A stretch of DNA of 64,000 bases from Victivallales bacterium (GTDB lineage: Bacteria > Verrucomicrobiota > Lentisphaeria > Oligosphaerales > Oligosphaeraceae). The position numbers were made by a program, and so were the translations under genes. The stretch covers positions 1 to 64,000 of the forward strand of contig JAGCSE010000090.1 in assembly GCA_017964325.1 (NCBI GenBank), given 5' to 3'. The notes below the pieces were generated by a model, which was not told the origin of the DNA, ran no database searches, and saw nothing but the letters and a program-made list of their open reading frames with translations. This document shows positions 37,605 through 45,628 of the stretch, piece after piece. Within the stretch, counting starts at the first letter, position 1, and each line of letters begins with the position of its first letter.

Positions 37605-37801
37605 GAGCTTAAAGCAAACTCAATCGTTATACTAAAGACATGGAGCGGTCAAGCCGCAATCAAAGTGTTGATTAGGAACCACAAAAGGCATTAAAACGCG
37701 AAAATTCAATATCTTAGAAGCAACAGATTACCAGGCGTGGCCTTTGGCCGCAACCAAAACGATCAATATGGTCTCTTTGTCTAGGCGTCCTACGTCTTTG
37801 T

Positions 37802-37938
37802 TCACGTCTCATGTCTCGCGTCTCATGTCAAACTGCGTGATGGCGACGCCATTGCGCCCTCCTGCCGGGGGGCAAAAGCAATCAGGATTGCTTTTGGTGA
37901 GGGGGCGTGAGACGAGAGACGTGAGACATGAGACGTGA
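37802..37938. repeat. Nested palindromic element
   Basis: Outer arms of 23 bases (37802-37824 and 37916-37938) are inverted copies with one mismatch, built of TCTCATGTCTC-type words. Inside lies a second pairing, CGCCCTC (37855-37861) with GAGGGGGCG (37899-37907). At the centre is a perfect 11-bp hairpin, CAAAAGCAATC/GATTGCTTTTG (37873-37883 with 37886-37896). Confidence 0.75.
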
Positions 37939-38296
37939 GCTGAGACGACAGACAATAAGACATAAGACGGAAGACGGTTAGACGATTAGACAGCAGGAAA
38001 ATCTTTGCGAAAAAACAAGAAAATGAATGATCGTAGTACAGATTAGACAGCTTCTTTCATGGAATGCCTAGCTGTTGTCGGTCGTGACGTTGAAGTGTTT
38101 GAGTTTGCTTTATGCTTTATGCTCCGAGAATCGGTATGGCCTTCGGCGGCGCGACGTTTTGAAGACGCTTCGCGTAGCGGAGAGGAAATTATCGCAGGGC
38201 GCAGAGAATTGTAGTGTGTATTTGCTTTTAGTTTTCAGCATTAATTGAACTTTTTCAAGAAAATGCGTGTCTAAGAAAAAAATCCCTTGATTTCGT

Positions 38297-38325
38297 TTGC
38301 AAGTAGTGGAAAAGCCGTCTATATT
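38297..38325 (+). promoter_or_regulatory. Probable promoter of the dockerin/cadherin surface operon
   Basis: TTGCAA (38297-38302), a 17-base spacer and TATATT (38320-38325). The start codon at 38460 lies about 130 bases downstream, so the transcript would have a long leader. Confidence 0.65.
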
Positions 38326-38459
38326 TAATTAATTGTTTTTGTAATGTAGGATAAGTATAGTCGTTTTTTATGTGATGGAAGGTGTCCGCACCTATCCGCA
38401 GGAAAACAAAGAAATTGTAAATCAAACAAATATAAAGCATAACAAAAAGGAACGGACGT

Positions 38460-40049
38460 ATGAGCAAGAACAGGATTTTACTGGTTGCGTTTTTGATGGC
38501 AGGATTGGCGACTGTGGCCGTCGCCAAGACATTCTCCGTGGATTTGTATTTGGACAATGGTGTGGCCAAGTCGTTGACGTTTGGCATGGGAGCGTCTCGT
38601 GAACTGGCCGGTGTGCCGCCCTTCCAGGCTCCTGCAAATCTGAACGTCGTTTGGCTGGAAGGCCCCGGCGATGTGACGGAAGCGAAGATTGACGAAGATT
38701 TCAGCAAGCTCTCCACCTACATCAAGGAAGATGCCAAAGCTGGCGTCTGGAAGCTGTATGTCCGCAATGCCATGAAGATTACATTCAAATCAGCCAATAT
38801 TCCGAGCGGTGCATATTTGAAGCTTTCCGTGGAAGACGGCGAAGATGAAGCCATTGACATTGTGAATGAAACGGTTGTCAACGCCACGGCTGATACGACC
38901 TATTTGATTGACTATCGCGAAACCTCAAGCACAACAGTAGCTCTGCCTTGCCCGCCTGTCAAGAAAGTCCAGATGAGCAGCGCCATGAACAGCCTGCCCA
39001 TTGATTTTGACATTCCTGATGGCTATGCTTTGGCGGCTGATTCGGCTGTAAAGGCTTTCAAGGCCGAAGTGGAGGAAGACGATCTTGGTGAATATACGGT
39101 TTTCACGGAACTTGACGGCAATTACGGTACGTTTAACGCCGCGGCTGCGACGTTGAATATGACGAATATGACGAATGTCGCCCGCATTCAGTTCGAATAC
39201 TGGTTTAAGAAAGGAACGGATAGCACGGAGAAGGCGGTCGTCATCGTTGATGTGACGAAGGGTCTGATGACCACTCTGGTGAAGAAGCAGGATGCGGCGA
39301 CGGGCGATCTTATCGGTGGCGCTGTCGTGGCGGTTGATCCCGGTGTGGATGGATATGATGGCACGATTTTGACATACAAGATTGATTTTGATGATGCGTC
39401 TGCTGGTAAAAAACTGGATATCACGGTCAGCACGCCGAAATTTGCTCCGACTGCTGAAGCGTACAGTGTCCAGTATTGTTTCACAAATGAGGAAGACGGT
39501 GAAGGCCAGTATGCGGATCTGCCCGGTAGCTATGATGTCGCTGCGTCCTCTATATATTTAAAGGTAAAGGCGACATTGACGGACAAGTGCGAGCCTGGCT
39601 ATGTGACGCCGACGATTGCAATTGGCGACAATACCGTTGAATTGGAGCCCGTCCAGTTCATTTTGGTCAGCGGCGGCACGATGGACATCGACGGAAATGG
39701 CGCCATCACAGAAGATGACGCGATCATGATGTACAATTTCATCGCCCTCGGCGGTATTGACGATCCTGAATCCATGTTCGTCGAAGACATCATCCAGGGT
39801 ATTGACGAAACGCAGGTCAACGCGGAAGCCGCTTTGGCGACGTTGCAGTCATTGGCTGCTTTCCTGGACTATGACGAGAATGGCGTCATCACGGAAGACG
39901 ATGCGATCATGATGTACAATTTCATCGCCCTTGGCGGTATTGACGATCCTGAGTCCATGTTCGTTGAAGACATCATCCAGGGCATTGATGAAACGCAGGT
40001 GAATGCCGAGAAAGCCTTGGAGAATTTCAAGAAATACGCAAGTAAATAA
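38460..40049 (+). CDS. Secreted protein with two identical dockerin-like Ca-loop modules
   Basis: A 529-residue exported protein, signal peptide ending near AVAK, AAGGA ahead of the ATG. Residues about 25-150 form a beta-sandwich (VDLYLDNGVAKSLTFGMG, VWKLYVRNAMKITF). The middle (about 180-400) is beta-rich, with ARIQFEYWFKKG and LTYKIDFDDASAGKKLDITV. The C-terminus holds two 61-residue units, each starting with a calcium-loop pattern (DIDGNGAITEDD, DYDENGVITEDD) and a helix DAIMMYNFIALGG. The units share nearly 40 identical residues. The loops match the dockerin F-hand, but the spacing is wider than in type I dockerins. The next gene encodes a possible cohesin-like domain. Confidence 0.7.
   Translation: MSKNRILLVAFLMAGLATVAVAKTFSVDLYLDNGVAKSLTFGMGASRELAGVPPFQAPANLNVVWLEGPGDVTEAKIDEDFSKLSTYIKEDAKAGVWKLYVRNAMKITFKSANIPSGAYLKLSVEDGEDEAIDIVNETVVNATADTTYLIDYRETSSTTVALPCPPVKKVQMSSAMNSLPIDFDIPDGYALAADSAVKAFKAEVEEDDLGEYTVFTELDGNYGTFNAAAATLNMTNMTNVARIQFEYWFKKGTDSTEKAVVIVDVTKGLMTTLVKKQDAATGDLIGGAVVAVDPGVDGYDGTILTYKIDFDDASAGKKLDITVSTPKFAPTAEAYSVQYCFTNEEDGEGQYADLPGSYDVAASSIYLKVKATLTDKCEPGYVTPTIAIGDNTVELEPVQFILVSGGTMDIDGNGAITEDDAIMMYNFIALGGIDDPESMFVEDIIQGIDETQVNAEAALATLQSLAAFLDYDENGVITEDDAIMMYNFIALGGIDDPESMFVEDIIQGIDETQVNAEKALENFKKYASK
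39684..40049 (+). repeat. Tandem 183-bp duplication encoding dockerin-like modules
   Basis: Two in-frame copies start at 39684 and 39867. Long stretches of DNA are nearly identical, with mostly third-position differences (CTCGGC versus CTTGGC, GTCGAA versus GTTGAA), so protein sequence is conserved more than DNA. Confidence 0.85.
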
Positions 40050-40084
40050 CATTACTATATAAAGAACTAAAAAGGAGCAGGAAC

Positions 40085-43000
40085 ATGAAGAAATTGTTGA
40101 ATGTGATGATTGCGGTCATCGCGGCGTGCACCATGAGCGCATTCGCTGGGTTGACGGTGGAATGGGATCCGCAGGGCGGAACGGTTGTGAAGGGGTTCGA
40201 CAGCACCGCGACGCAAAAAACGGCTATTATGGTGACGTCTGAAGGTGAGGACATCACGAAACTGATTTTGAAAATCACGCTTCCCGAAGGCGTGATGATG
40301 GGTGATGAAGTGACGAGCGGCGTGACTGCTGCTGTGGAATGGAACAAGGACTTGTTTACGTTGGGTGACGATGGTGAAATCGACCCAGTTCAGACCATCG
40401 TCAAAAAGTCTGTAGCAAGCGGTACGTTGACCATCAGCTTGAGCATCGGTGCCAAAGCGACAGTTACAAAGATTTTGAATTTGACGAGTGGCGTTCCCGC
40501 CAAATTGTGCGATGTCACGTTCAAAGTCAATGTCGATGCTATTCAGGGCGATACCATCGCTGTTCCGTCCGTTGTCAATGACTGCGAGGCTTCCAAGAAG
40601 GATATCCCCTTCAACGCTGACAAGCTGGTGTTGAATTTCATCCTGCTCCGTGACACGTACGGTTTCACGACAAACGCCGGTGCAAAGGTTGAGTTGGACG
40701 AAGACGCCGCAACCGTGACGATTGACGCGACGGATGATAATCTTTTCACCGCCCAGATTTGGGATGTTGATAAGGCGGAACTGGTTACGACGGACGCTGT
40801 TGAATTCACGGCTGCTGTCGCGAGCGATCAGGCGGCCGGCACGGTCGCCGTTGAAGGCGGCAAGATTGTCTATACGCCTGCTGAAAACTACAGCGGCGAC
40901 TTTACCATTAATTATACGGCGACGTTCACGGGCATCGCGGATGCGAACGTGGATGGTTCGATTGACGTGACGGTCAATCCCGTCAACGACGCTCCCGCAA
41001 TCGCCATCGTGACGGATCCTTTGACTGTCAATGAAGGCGAAGCGCTGACGTTTGCCGTGAGTTTCTCCGATGTCGATACGGCGTGGGATGCCTTCACGAA
41101 GACCGTCACGTTGGGTGGCGAAGTTGTTGAAGGTACTTGGACGGCTGGCGGCGAAGTTATTATCATAACCAGAGTCGATGCCAATGTCGGCGGTGATGTT
41201 CCCGCCGGCGATGCAATCTATACTTTTACTGCCACCAATCCTGTTGGTTTTGATGCGGTTGCGCATCCTGCGAAGACGGCGACGGCCGCCCTCGTGGTGA
41301 CGATTGACGACAATGCTGGTGACGATGGCTCCATCGGCACCGCCAATGCGGATGTCACGATCAACGACGTTGACCAGGCGACGGATTTCGGCCAGACGGC
41401 CATCGCGATTGCGGCGACGCCCGATCCCGCCGTATTCGGCAGCAAGCTGACGGCTGAATTCACAAACGCGATTACGGATGCCGACGGTGATGTGGCGGAA
41501 ATCGCCTACCAGTGGTATCGCAATGGCGAGGTTGTCGCCGGTGAAACGGCGTTGGCTCTGAAGACGGCTGTCAAGAAAGGCGAGACATGGCAGATCAAAG
41601 CCAATGCGACTGTGAAGCCGTATGGTGACGAAATTGCCGCTGAACAGGAATTTACGAGTAACGAAATTGCAATCGGCAACACAGCCCCGACGACAGAAGA
41701 CGTCGCCGTGTTCATCCGCAAGGCCGACGGGGCGGAAGCCGCCGCCACGGTTGATATCACGATGGCCGACGTCGATGAAGACGAACTGTCGATCGTCATC
41801 AAGAACCAGGGCACGAAGGGCACGGCAGTTGTCGAAGGTAATGCCATCAAATATACGGTGACAGACACGACCACGGAATTCTATGATGAAAACGCTGACA
41901 CGGTCACGTTCGTCGTGAACGACGGCATGGCTGATAGCGCCGAAGCGACGCTGACGGTCACCTACCGCGAGAATCCTCCTGCGGAGATCGCCAAGACGGC
42001 TGAAATCACGGAACCGATTGATGAAGTCGATGAAGCTGGTGAAGCCGTTAGCTTCGAGCTCGCGATCTCAGCGACTGATTCTGATGAAGTGACACCGAAC
42101 GGCATCAAGGCGATTGAATGGACCGCTGATGAAGGTCTGGTCATTGACGCCACCGCAACGGAAGGTCTTGATACGGCGGCTGCGACAAGCACTGTCACCA
42201 TCAAGACGAACGGTTATGCGACGCTGGATGGCGCGGATCGCACTGCCAACAAGGAATTTACCGTCAAAGTTTCGGTGACGGACGCCTTGAACGCCGTCAC
42301 AACGGAGACCTTCAAAGTCACCGTGAACGATGTGGACCGCAAGGCTCCCGCCACTTTCACCATCGCCTTTGACCCTGCTGAACCGAAGACGGAAGATGCT
42401 TTGACAGCAAATGTCGAAGGCGAAGTCGTGGATCCCGATGGCGATGCCATCACTGGTTACAAATATGTCTGGTCTGTCAACGGCGAAGAAGTTGAGGCGG
42501 AAGAAAATGTTCTGGCCGCTGACGCCTTCAAGAAGGGTGACACCGTCGCTGTCACGGCCTGCGCGCTGACGAAGCCGTATGATGCGGAAGAAGTCGAAAA
42601 CGATTATCTGGAAGAAGCCGCAACCGTCGTGATCGCCAACACGGTTCCCGCCTTGGCGCTGAAGGAAGATGCGAAGCTGGAAGCCACGGAAGATCAGGAA
42701 GCCACGGCGTATGCGCTGGCTGATTTCGTGGATGCCGTTGATCCCGACGTGACGGACGGCGTTGACACGCTGGCCTATACGGTGACGCCGAACTTTGGCG
42801 AAGAAGTCGGTACGCTGACGTATGACGCCGAAGCCGCCAGCGTGACCTTCACGCCCGCTCCCGACTACAACACGGAAGGCCTCGAGGCTCTGCCGACCTT
42901 CAGCGTGACGGTCAGCGACGGCGAAGCGGAAACGGAAGCCGTGAATGTCGAAATCACGGTTGCTGCCGTGAACGACGCTCCGACGGCAACGGTTAAAGAT

Positions 43001-44461
43001 GTCTATATCCAGCCTGAACAGCTGGGACAAGAAATCACAGTGACATTCACCGTGAGCGCTGGCCCCGACAACGAATCCGCCCAGCAGATAGAGTTCGAAA
43101 GTTGCGAATACACGGCTCCTGAAGACGGCAAGTTGTTGCTTGATGGTGATGTCGAAACGAGCGTTGACAACGACGAAAAGACGATCAGCTTCAAGTTCAC
43201 AGTTGCGGAAGACGCCGAAATCGGCGCTGAAGGCACGATCACCTTCGCCGTCAAGGATGACGGCGAGCCCGCCGCCACATCCGAAGCCTATACCTTCAAA
43301 GTCATCCTGAGCGGCACGCCGTGGTATCCGACGGTTGTCCTGCCCTGTGAAGACGATGTGGAAGGCCTGATGGTCCGCATCATCACGGATGATGGCAAGA
43401 CGGATGTCGTCGTGAAGGAAAAGAACGAAGACGACCAGTTCGTACTGACGCCCGCCGTTTACTACAACAGCGGTTTCAAGGGCTTCCCGCGCAACACAGT
43501 TGGCGACATTGAAATCTATCATTGGACTGCGAAGGGCGGCACGGGCGCGAAGTGCGGCGAAATCGAAGAAGGAATCAATGTTCCTGAATATCAGGCACCT
43601 GGCAAGGCTGTCATCGCAGAGGCTGATGCCGCGAATATCGTGACGGTCAGCGCTCCTTTGGCCAGCGGCTTCGCGCTGACGGTCGTTGATGAGGCGACGG
43701 GCAAGACTGTTGCGAATGTCTCGCAGGATTTCGTTCCGGATGGCGACCAGATGGAGACGTCTTCGACGGTCACGCTGGCCAACCTTGAAAAGGGAAAGAG
43801 ATACGTCGCAGTTGCCAAGGGATACAACCCGATGGGCGAATACGGCGAAGAGAGCGACGAGTTCATCATCGACATGACGGACGAAGATGCCGAAGCATGG
43901 CCTGGCGACGGCGAATTCTTCCCGCCACAGAACTGGACGACGACGATTGCGACGAACAAGACGGACATCACCTTCAAGTGGCCTGTTGACGCCAAGGCGA
44001 AGACCTACACGCTCAAGATTTATGACGGCAACGGCAATATCATGAGCACCCATACGGGAGTGAAAGTCAACGGCATCGAAATCACTGACATTCCGGCTGG
44101 CAACTATCGCTGGTATGTTGAGACGAGCAACGGCGGCCAGAGTGACATGATGATCTTCACCGTCACCAAGGTTGCCGGTGGCAATCCTGTCATCACGGGC
44201 GGCACGGGCAATGGCAACACGCTGACGCTGGATGCCGAGAATCTAGTTGCCGGCAAGATTTACAAGTTCGACGTGATTTACTTCGACGCCGACTACTACA
44301 AGTGGGCCTATCAGTTGTTCATCGGCGAGATGAGCGGCGACAATCAGCTTACCCTGACTGGCGATGACGTCGAGTTCTTCGATTCCGCCAACTACATCAT
44401 GATTCGTCCGACGGGCATTGGTGACTACCAGACCTTGCTCATCAACGAAGATGATATGTGA
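40085..44461 (+). CDS. Large acidic cadherin-like surface protein with cohesin-like N-terminus
   Basis: A 1458-residue exported protein; signal peptide MKKLLNVMIAVIAACTMSAFA, strong AAAAGGAG ahead. Residues about 20-185 look like a cohesin-type beta-sandwich (LILKITLPEGVMM, TLTISLSIGAKA, AKLCDVTFKVNVDAIQGDTIAV). Residues about 190-1075 are tandem cadherin/Ig-like units with signatures ITYTPAENYSGDFTINYTA, VNPVNDAPAI, and AAVNDAPTATV, very rich in Asp and Glu as in calcium-dependent rods. The C-terminal third includes fibronectin-like units (WTTTIATNKTDITFKWPVD, YRWYVETSNGGQS). It follows the dockerin-like gene by 35 bases. The cohesin reading is inference without a search. Confidence 0.75.
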   Translation: MKKLLNVMIAVIAACTMSAFAGLTVEWDPQGGTVVKGFDSTATQKTAIMVTSEGEDITKLILKITLPEGVMMGDEVTSGVTAAVEWNKDLFTLGDDGEIDPVQTIVKKSVASGTLTISLSIGAKATVTKILNLTSGVPAKLCDVTFKVNVDAIQGDTIAVPSVVNDCEASKKDIPFNADKLVLNFILLRDTYGFTTNAGAKVELDEDAATVTIDATDDNLFTAQIWDVDKAELVTTDAVEFTAAVASDQAAGTVAVEGGKIVYTPAENYSGDFTINYTATFTGIADANVDGSIDVTVNPVNDAPAIAIVTDPLTVNEGEALTFAVSFSDVDTAWDAFTKTVTLGGEVVEGTWTAGGEVIIITRVDANVGGDVPAGDAIYTFTATNPVGFDAVAHPAKTATAALVVTIDDNAGDDGSIGTANADVTINDVDQATDFGQTAIAIAATPDPAVFGSKLTAEFTNAITDADGDVAEIAYQWYRNGEVVAGETALALKTAVKKGETWQIKANATVKPYGDEIAAEQEFTSNEIAIGNTAPTTEDVAVFIRKADGAEAAATVDITMADVDEDELSIVIKNQGTKGTAVVEGNAIKYTVTDTTTEFYDENADTVTFVVNDGMADSAEATLTVTYRENPPAEIAKTAEITEPIDEVDEAGEAVSFELAISATDSDEVTPNGIKAIEWTADEGLVIDATATEGLDTAAATSTVTIKTNGYATLDGADRTANKEFTVKVSVTDALNAVTTETFKVTVNDVDRKAPATFTIAFDPAEPKTEDALTANVEGEVVDPDGDAITGYKYVWSVNGEEVEAEENVLAADAFKKGDTVAVTACALTKPYDAEEVENDYLEEAATVVIANTVPALALKEDAKLEATEDQEATAYALADFVDAVDPDVTDGVDTLAYTVTPNFGEEVGTLTYDAEAASVTFTPAPDYNTEGLEALPTFSVTVSDGEAETEAVNVEITVAAVNDAPTATVKDVYIQPEQLGQEITVTFTVSAGPDNESAQQIEFESCEYTAPEDGKLLLDGDVETSVDNDEKTISFKFTVAEDAEIGAEGTITFAVKDDGEPAATSEAYTFKVILSGTPWYPTVVLPCEDDVEGLMVRIITDDGKTDVVVKEKNEDDQFVLTPAVYYNSGFKGFPRNTVGDIEIYHWTAKGGTGAKCGEIEEGINVPEYQAPGKAVIAEADAANIVTVSAPLASGFALTVVDEATGKTVANVSQDFVPDGDQMETSSTVTLANLEKGKRYVAVAKGYNPMGEYGEESDEFIIDMTDEDAEAWPGDGEFFPPQNWTTTIATNKTDITFKWPVDAKAKTYTLKIYDGNGNIMSTHTGVKVNGIEITDIPAGNYRWYVETSNGGQSDMMIFTVTKVAGGNPVITGGTGNGNTLTLDAENLVAGKIYKFDVIYFDADYYKWAYQLFIGEMSGDNQLTLTGDDVEFFDSANYIMIRPTGIGDYQTLLINEDDM

Positions 44462-44483
44462 CGAAAAATAACGAGCGGGTATT

Positions 44484-44511
44484 CTCCCTCCGCCGTAAAT
44501 GGCGGGGGGAG
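44484..44511 (+). repeat. GC-rich palindrome between the cadherin-like and barrel genes
   Basis: An 11-bp stem CTCCCTCCGCC/GGCGGGGGGAG with one G-U pair and loop GTAAAT. No U-tract. The core TCCGCC...AATGGCGG is shared with the palindrome at 12559-12575. It may attenuate or stabilise the upstream mRNA. Confidence 0.6.
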
Positions 44512-44555
44512 GCATATTGAAGTCAATTCAACAGGATATAATCGAGGAGTTCAAA

Positions 44556-45512
44556 ATGAAGAAGAACATTTTTACGGCGTGTTTGGTTGCCGCGATGCTG
44601 ATTGGTCTGGTCGGCTATGCGCAGGACAATGCACAAGTCGGTTCGGGTAACAGTGTAGCAGTCGGTCCCGCCTATCTTGGAGTTGGTGTCAGTTACCGCA
44701 ATTTCCATACTGTTCGCTTGAAAGGCGTTTCACAGAACAGTTTCACGGGTATTTGGACGACGGATCCGCGGGCTATGGTGGAATACAATTCCGAAAGCGT
44801 CCGTAACATCGTGTATGCCAATCCCGTATATATCCGTGAGTATAATAATGCCATCTATATGCCTCAAGCAGTGAATATTACGCGGTCATCTGGTTACAAC
44901 CTCGGTGGCCATGGCGACTGGGGCAATCTTGAGAGCATGGCTCCTGTCCTTTCACTTGCCTGCAATCTGTATGAGCAGGATAGTTGGACGCTTGCTTTCA
45001 TCAGCAACCTGCAATATTACAACATGGATACCGCCACTTCGGCCACGGGACGTTCCGTCAGCGAAACGACGACCCATACGAAGGTCTATTGGACGGATGC
45101 CAGTGATTGGGGCGAAATCCTCCGCGCTTCCTCCGAGCCTGGTTACAATGTCAGCAACACCAATTATCTTTCGGCGACAGGCCGCACGAAATTCGATATG
45201 CAGATGTGGGAAATTGACCTCGGTCTGAAGCTGGGTTATTCCCTGACGAGCGGCTTGGATTTCTACGTTGCGGCTGGCCCGAGCTTGACGTATGCCGATA
45301 TGGAGTCCTCCAGCGGCGGCCGTCATGACAACGACCTTGACTATATTTGCGGTGTCTATACGTCCATCGGCAGCAGCTTCTGGTTCAACGAGAGCTATGG
45401 CCTTTCGTTTGATGTCCGCTACGACGAAGCGTTCAAGCATGCTGATACGAAGTACGCGAACATGAATCTGGACTCTTGGAGCGCCATGCTGAAGTTCCTC
45501 ATCCAGTTCTAA
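44556..45512 (+). CDS. Outer-membrane beta-barrel protein
   Basis: A 318-residue protein. The ATG at 44556 follows GGAG and begins a clean signal peptide (MKKNIFTACLVAAMLIGLVGYAQ); the 19 codons upstream in frame do not. The mature part alternates hydrophobic and polar residues in strands (LGVGVSYRNFHTVRLKG, MWEIDLGLKLGYSLTSGLDFYVAAGPSLTYAD, YGLSFDVRYDEAF) and ends in LKFLIQF with the terminal Phe used for BAM recognition. It sits after the two large surface proteins and ends at a strong terminator, so it may anchor or export them; that is inference. Confidence 0.75.
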   Translation: MKKNIFTACLVAAMLIGLVGYAQDNAQVGSGNSVAVGPAYLGVGVSYRNFHTVRLKGVSQNSFTGIWTTDPRAMVEYNSESVRNIVYANPVYIREYNNAIYMPQAVNITRSSGYNLGGHGDWGNLESMAPVLSLACNLYEQDSWTLAFISNLQYYNMDTATSATGRSVSETTTHTKVYWTDASDWGEILRASSEPGYNVSNTNYLSATGRTKFDMQMWEIDLGLKLGYSLTSGLDFYVAAGPSLTYADMESSSGGRHDNDLDYICGVYTSIGSSFWFNESYGLSFDVRYDEAFKHADTKYANMNLDSWSAMLKFLIQF

Positions 45513-45539
45513 GCTAAAACGGATTTTGATTTGCAAATG

Positions 45540-45580
45540 GCCGCCTTCCAAGGAAAACTTGGATTGGCGGCTGTTTTTTA
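45540..45580 (+). terminator. Rho-independent terminator after the barrel gene
   Basis: GCCGCC (45540-45545) pairs with GGCGGC (45566-45571), extended inward by TCCAAG/CTTGGA around a GAAAA loop, and is followed by TGTTTTTT. It closes the 38460-45512 operon. Confidence 0.92.
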
Positions 45581-45628
45581 AGATGACTTACTGGAGATTT
45601 TTGGGATTTTTGGAAAAGGATGGTTTCC

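Larger units (their letters stand above)
37605..38459. other. 855-base non-coding, repeat-rich region
   Basis: No gene is supported here; open frames lack ribosome binding sites and are low-complexity. It holds a nested palindrome at 37802-37938, degenerate GAGAC/AGACG words to about 37995, TTTATGC repeats near 38110-38122, and an AT-rich leader with a promoter at 38297-38325 for the dockerin-like gene. Confidence 0.7.

Noticed and set aside
37744..37990. Possible small coding frame or CRISPR-like repeats in the GAGAC-rich stretch
   Set aside because: The frame has low-complexity Ser/His/Val/Arg words and no ribosome binding site, and the repeats are irregular in length and spacing.
42068..44053. 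661-codon open frame on the minus strand
   Set aside because: It is antisense to the cadherin-like gene, whose acidic, GC-patterned codons leave the opposite frame open. It has no ribosome binding site and no recognisable domain.
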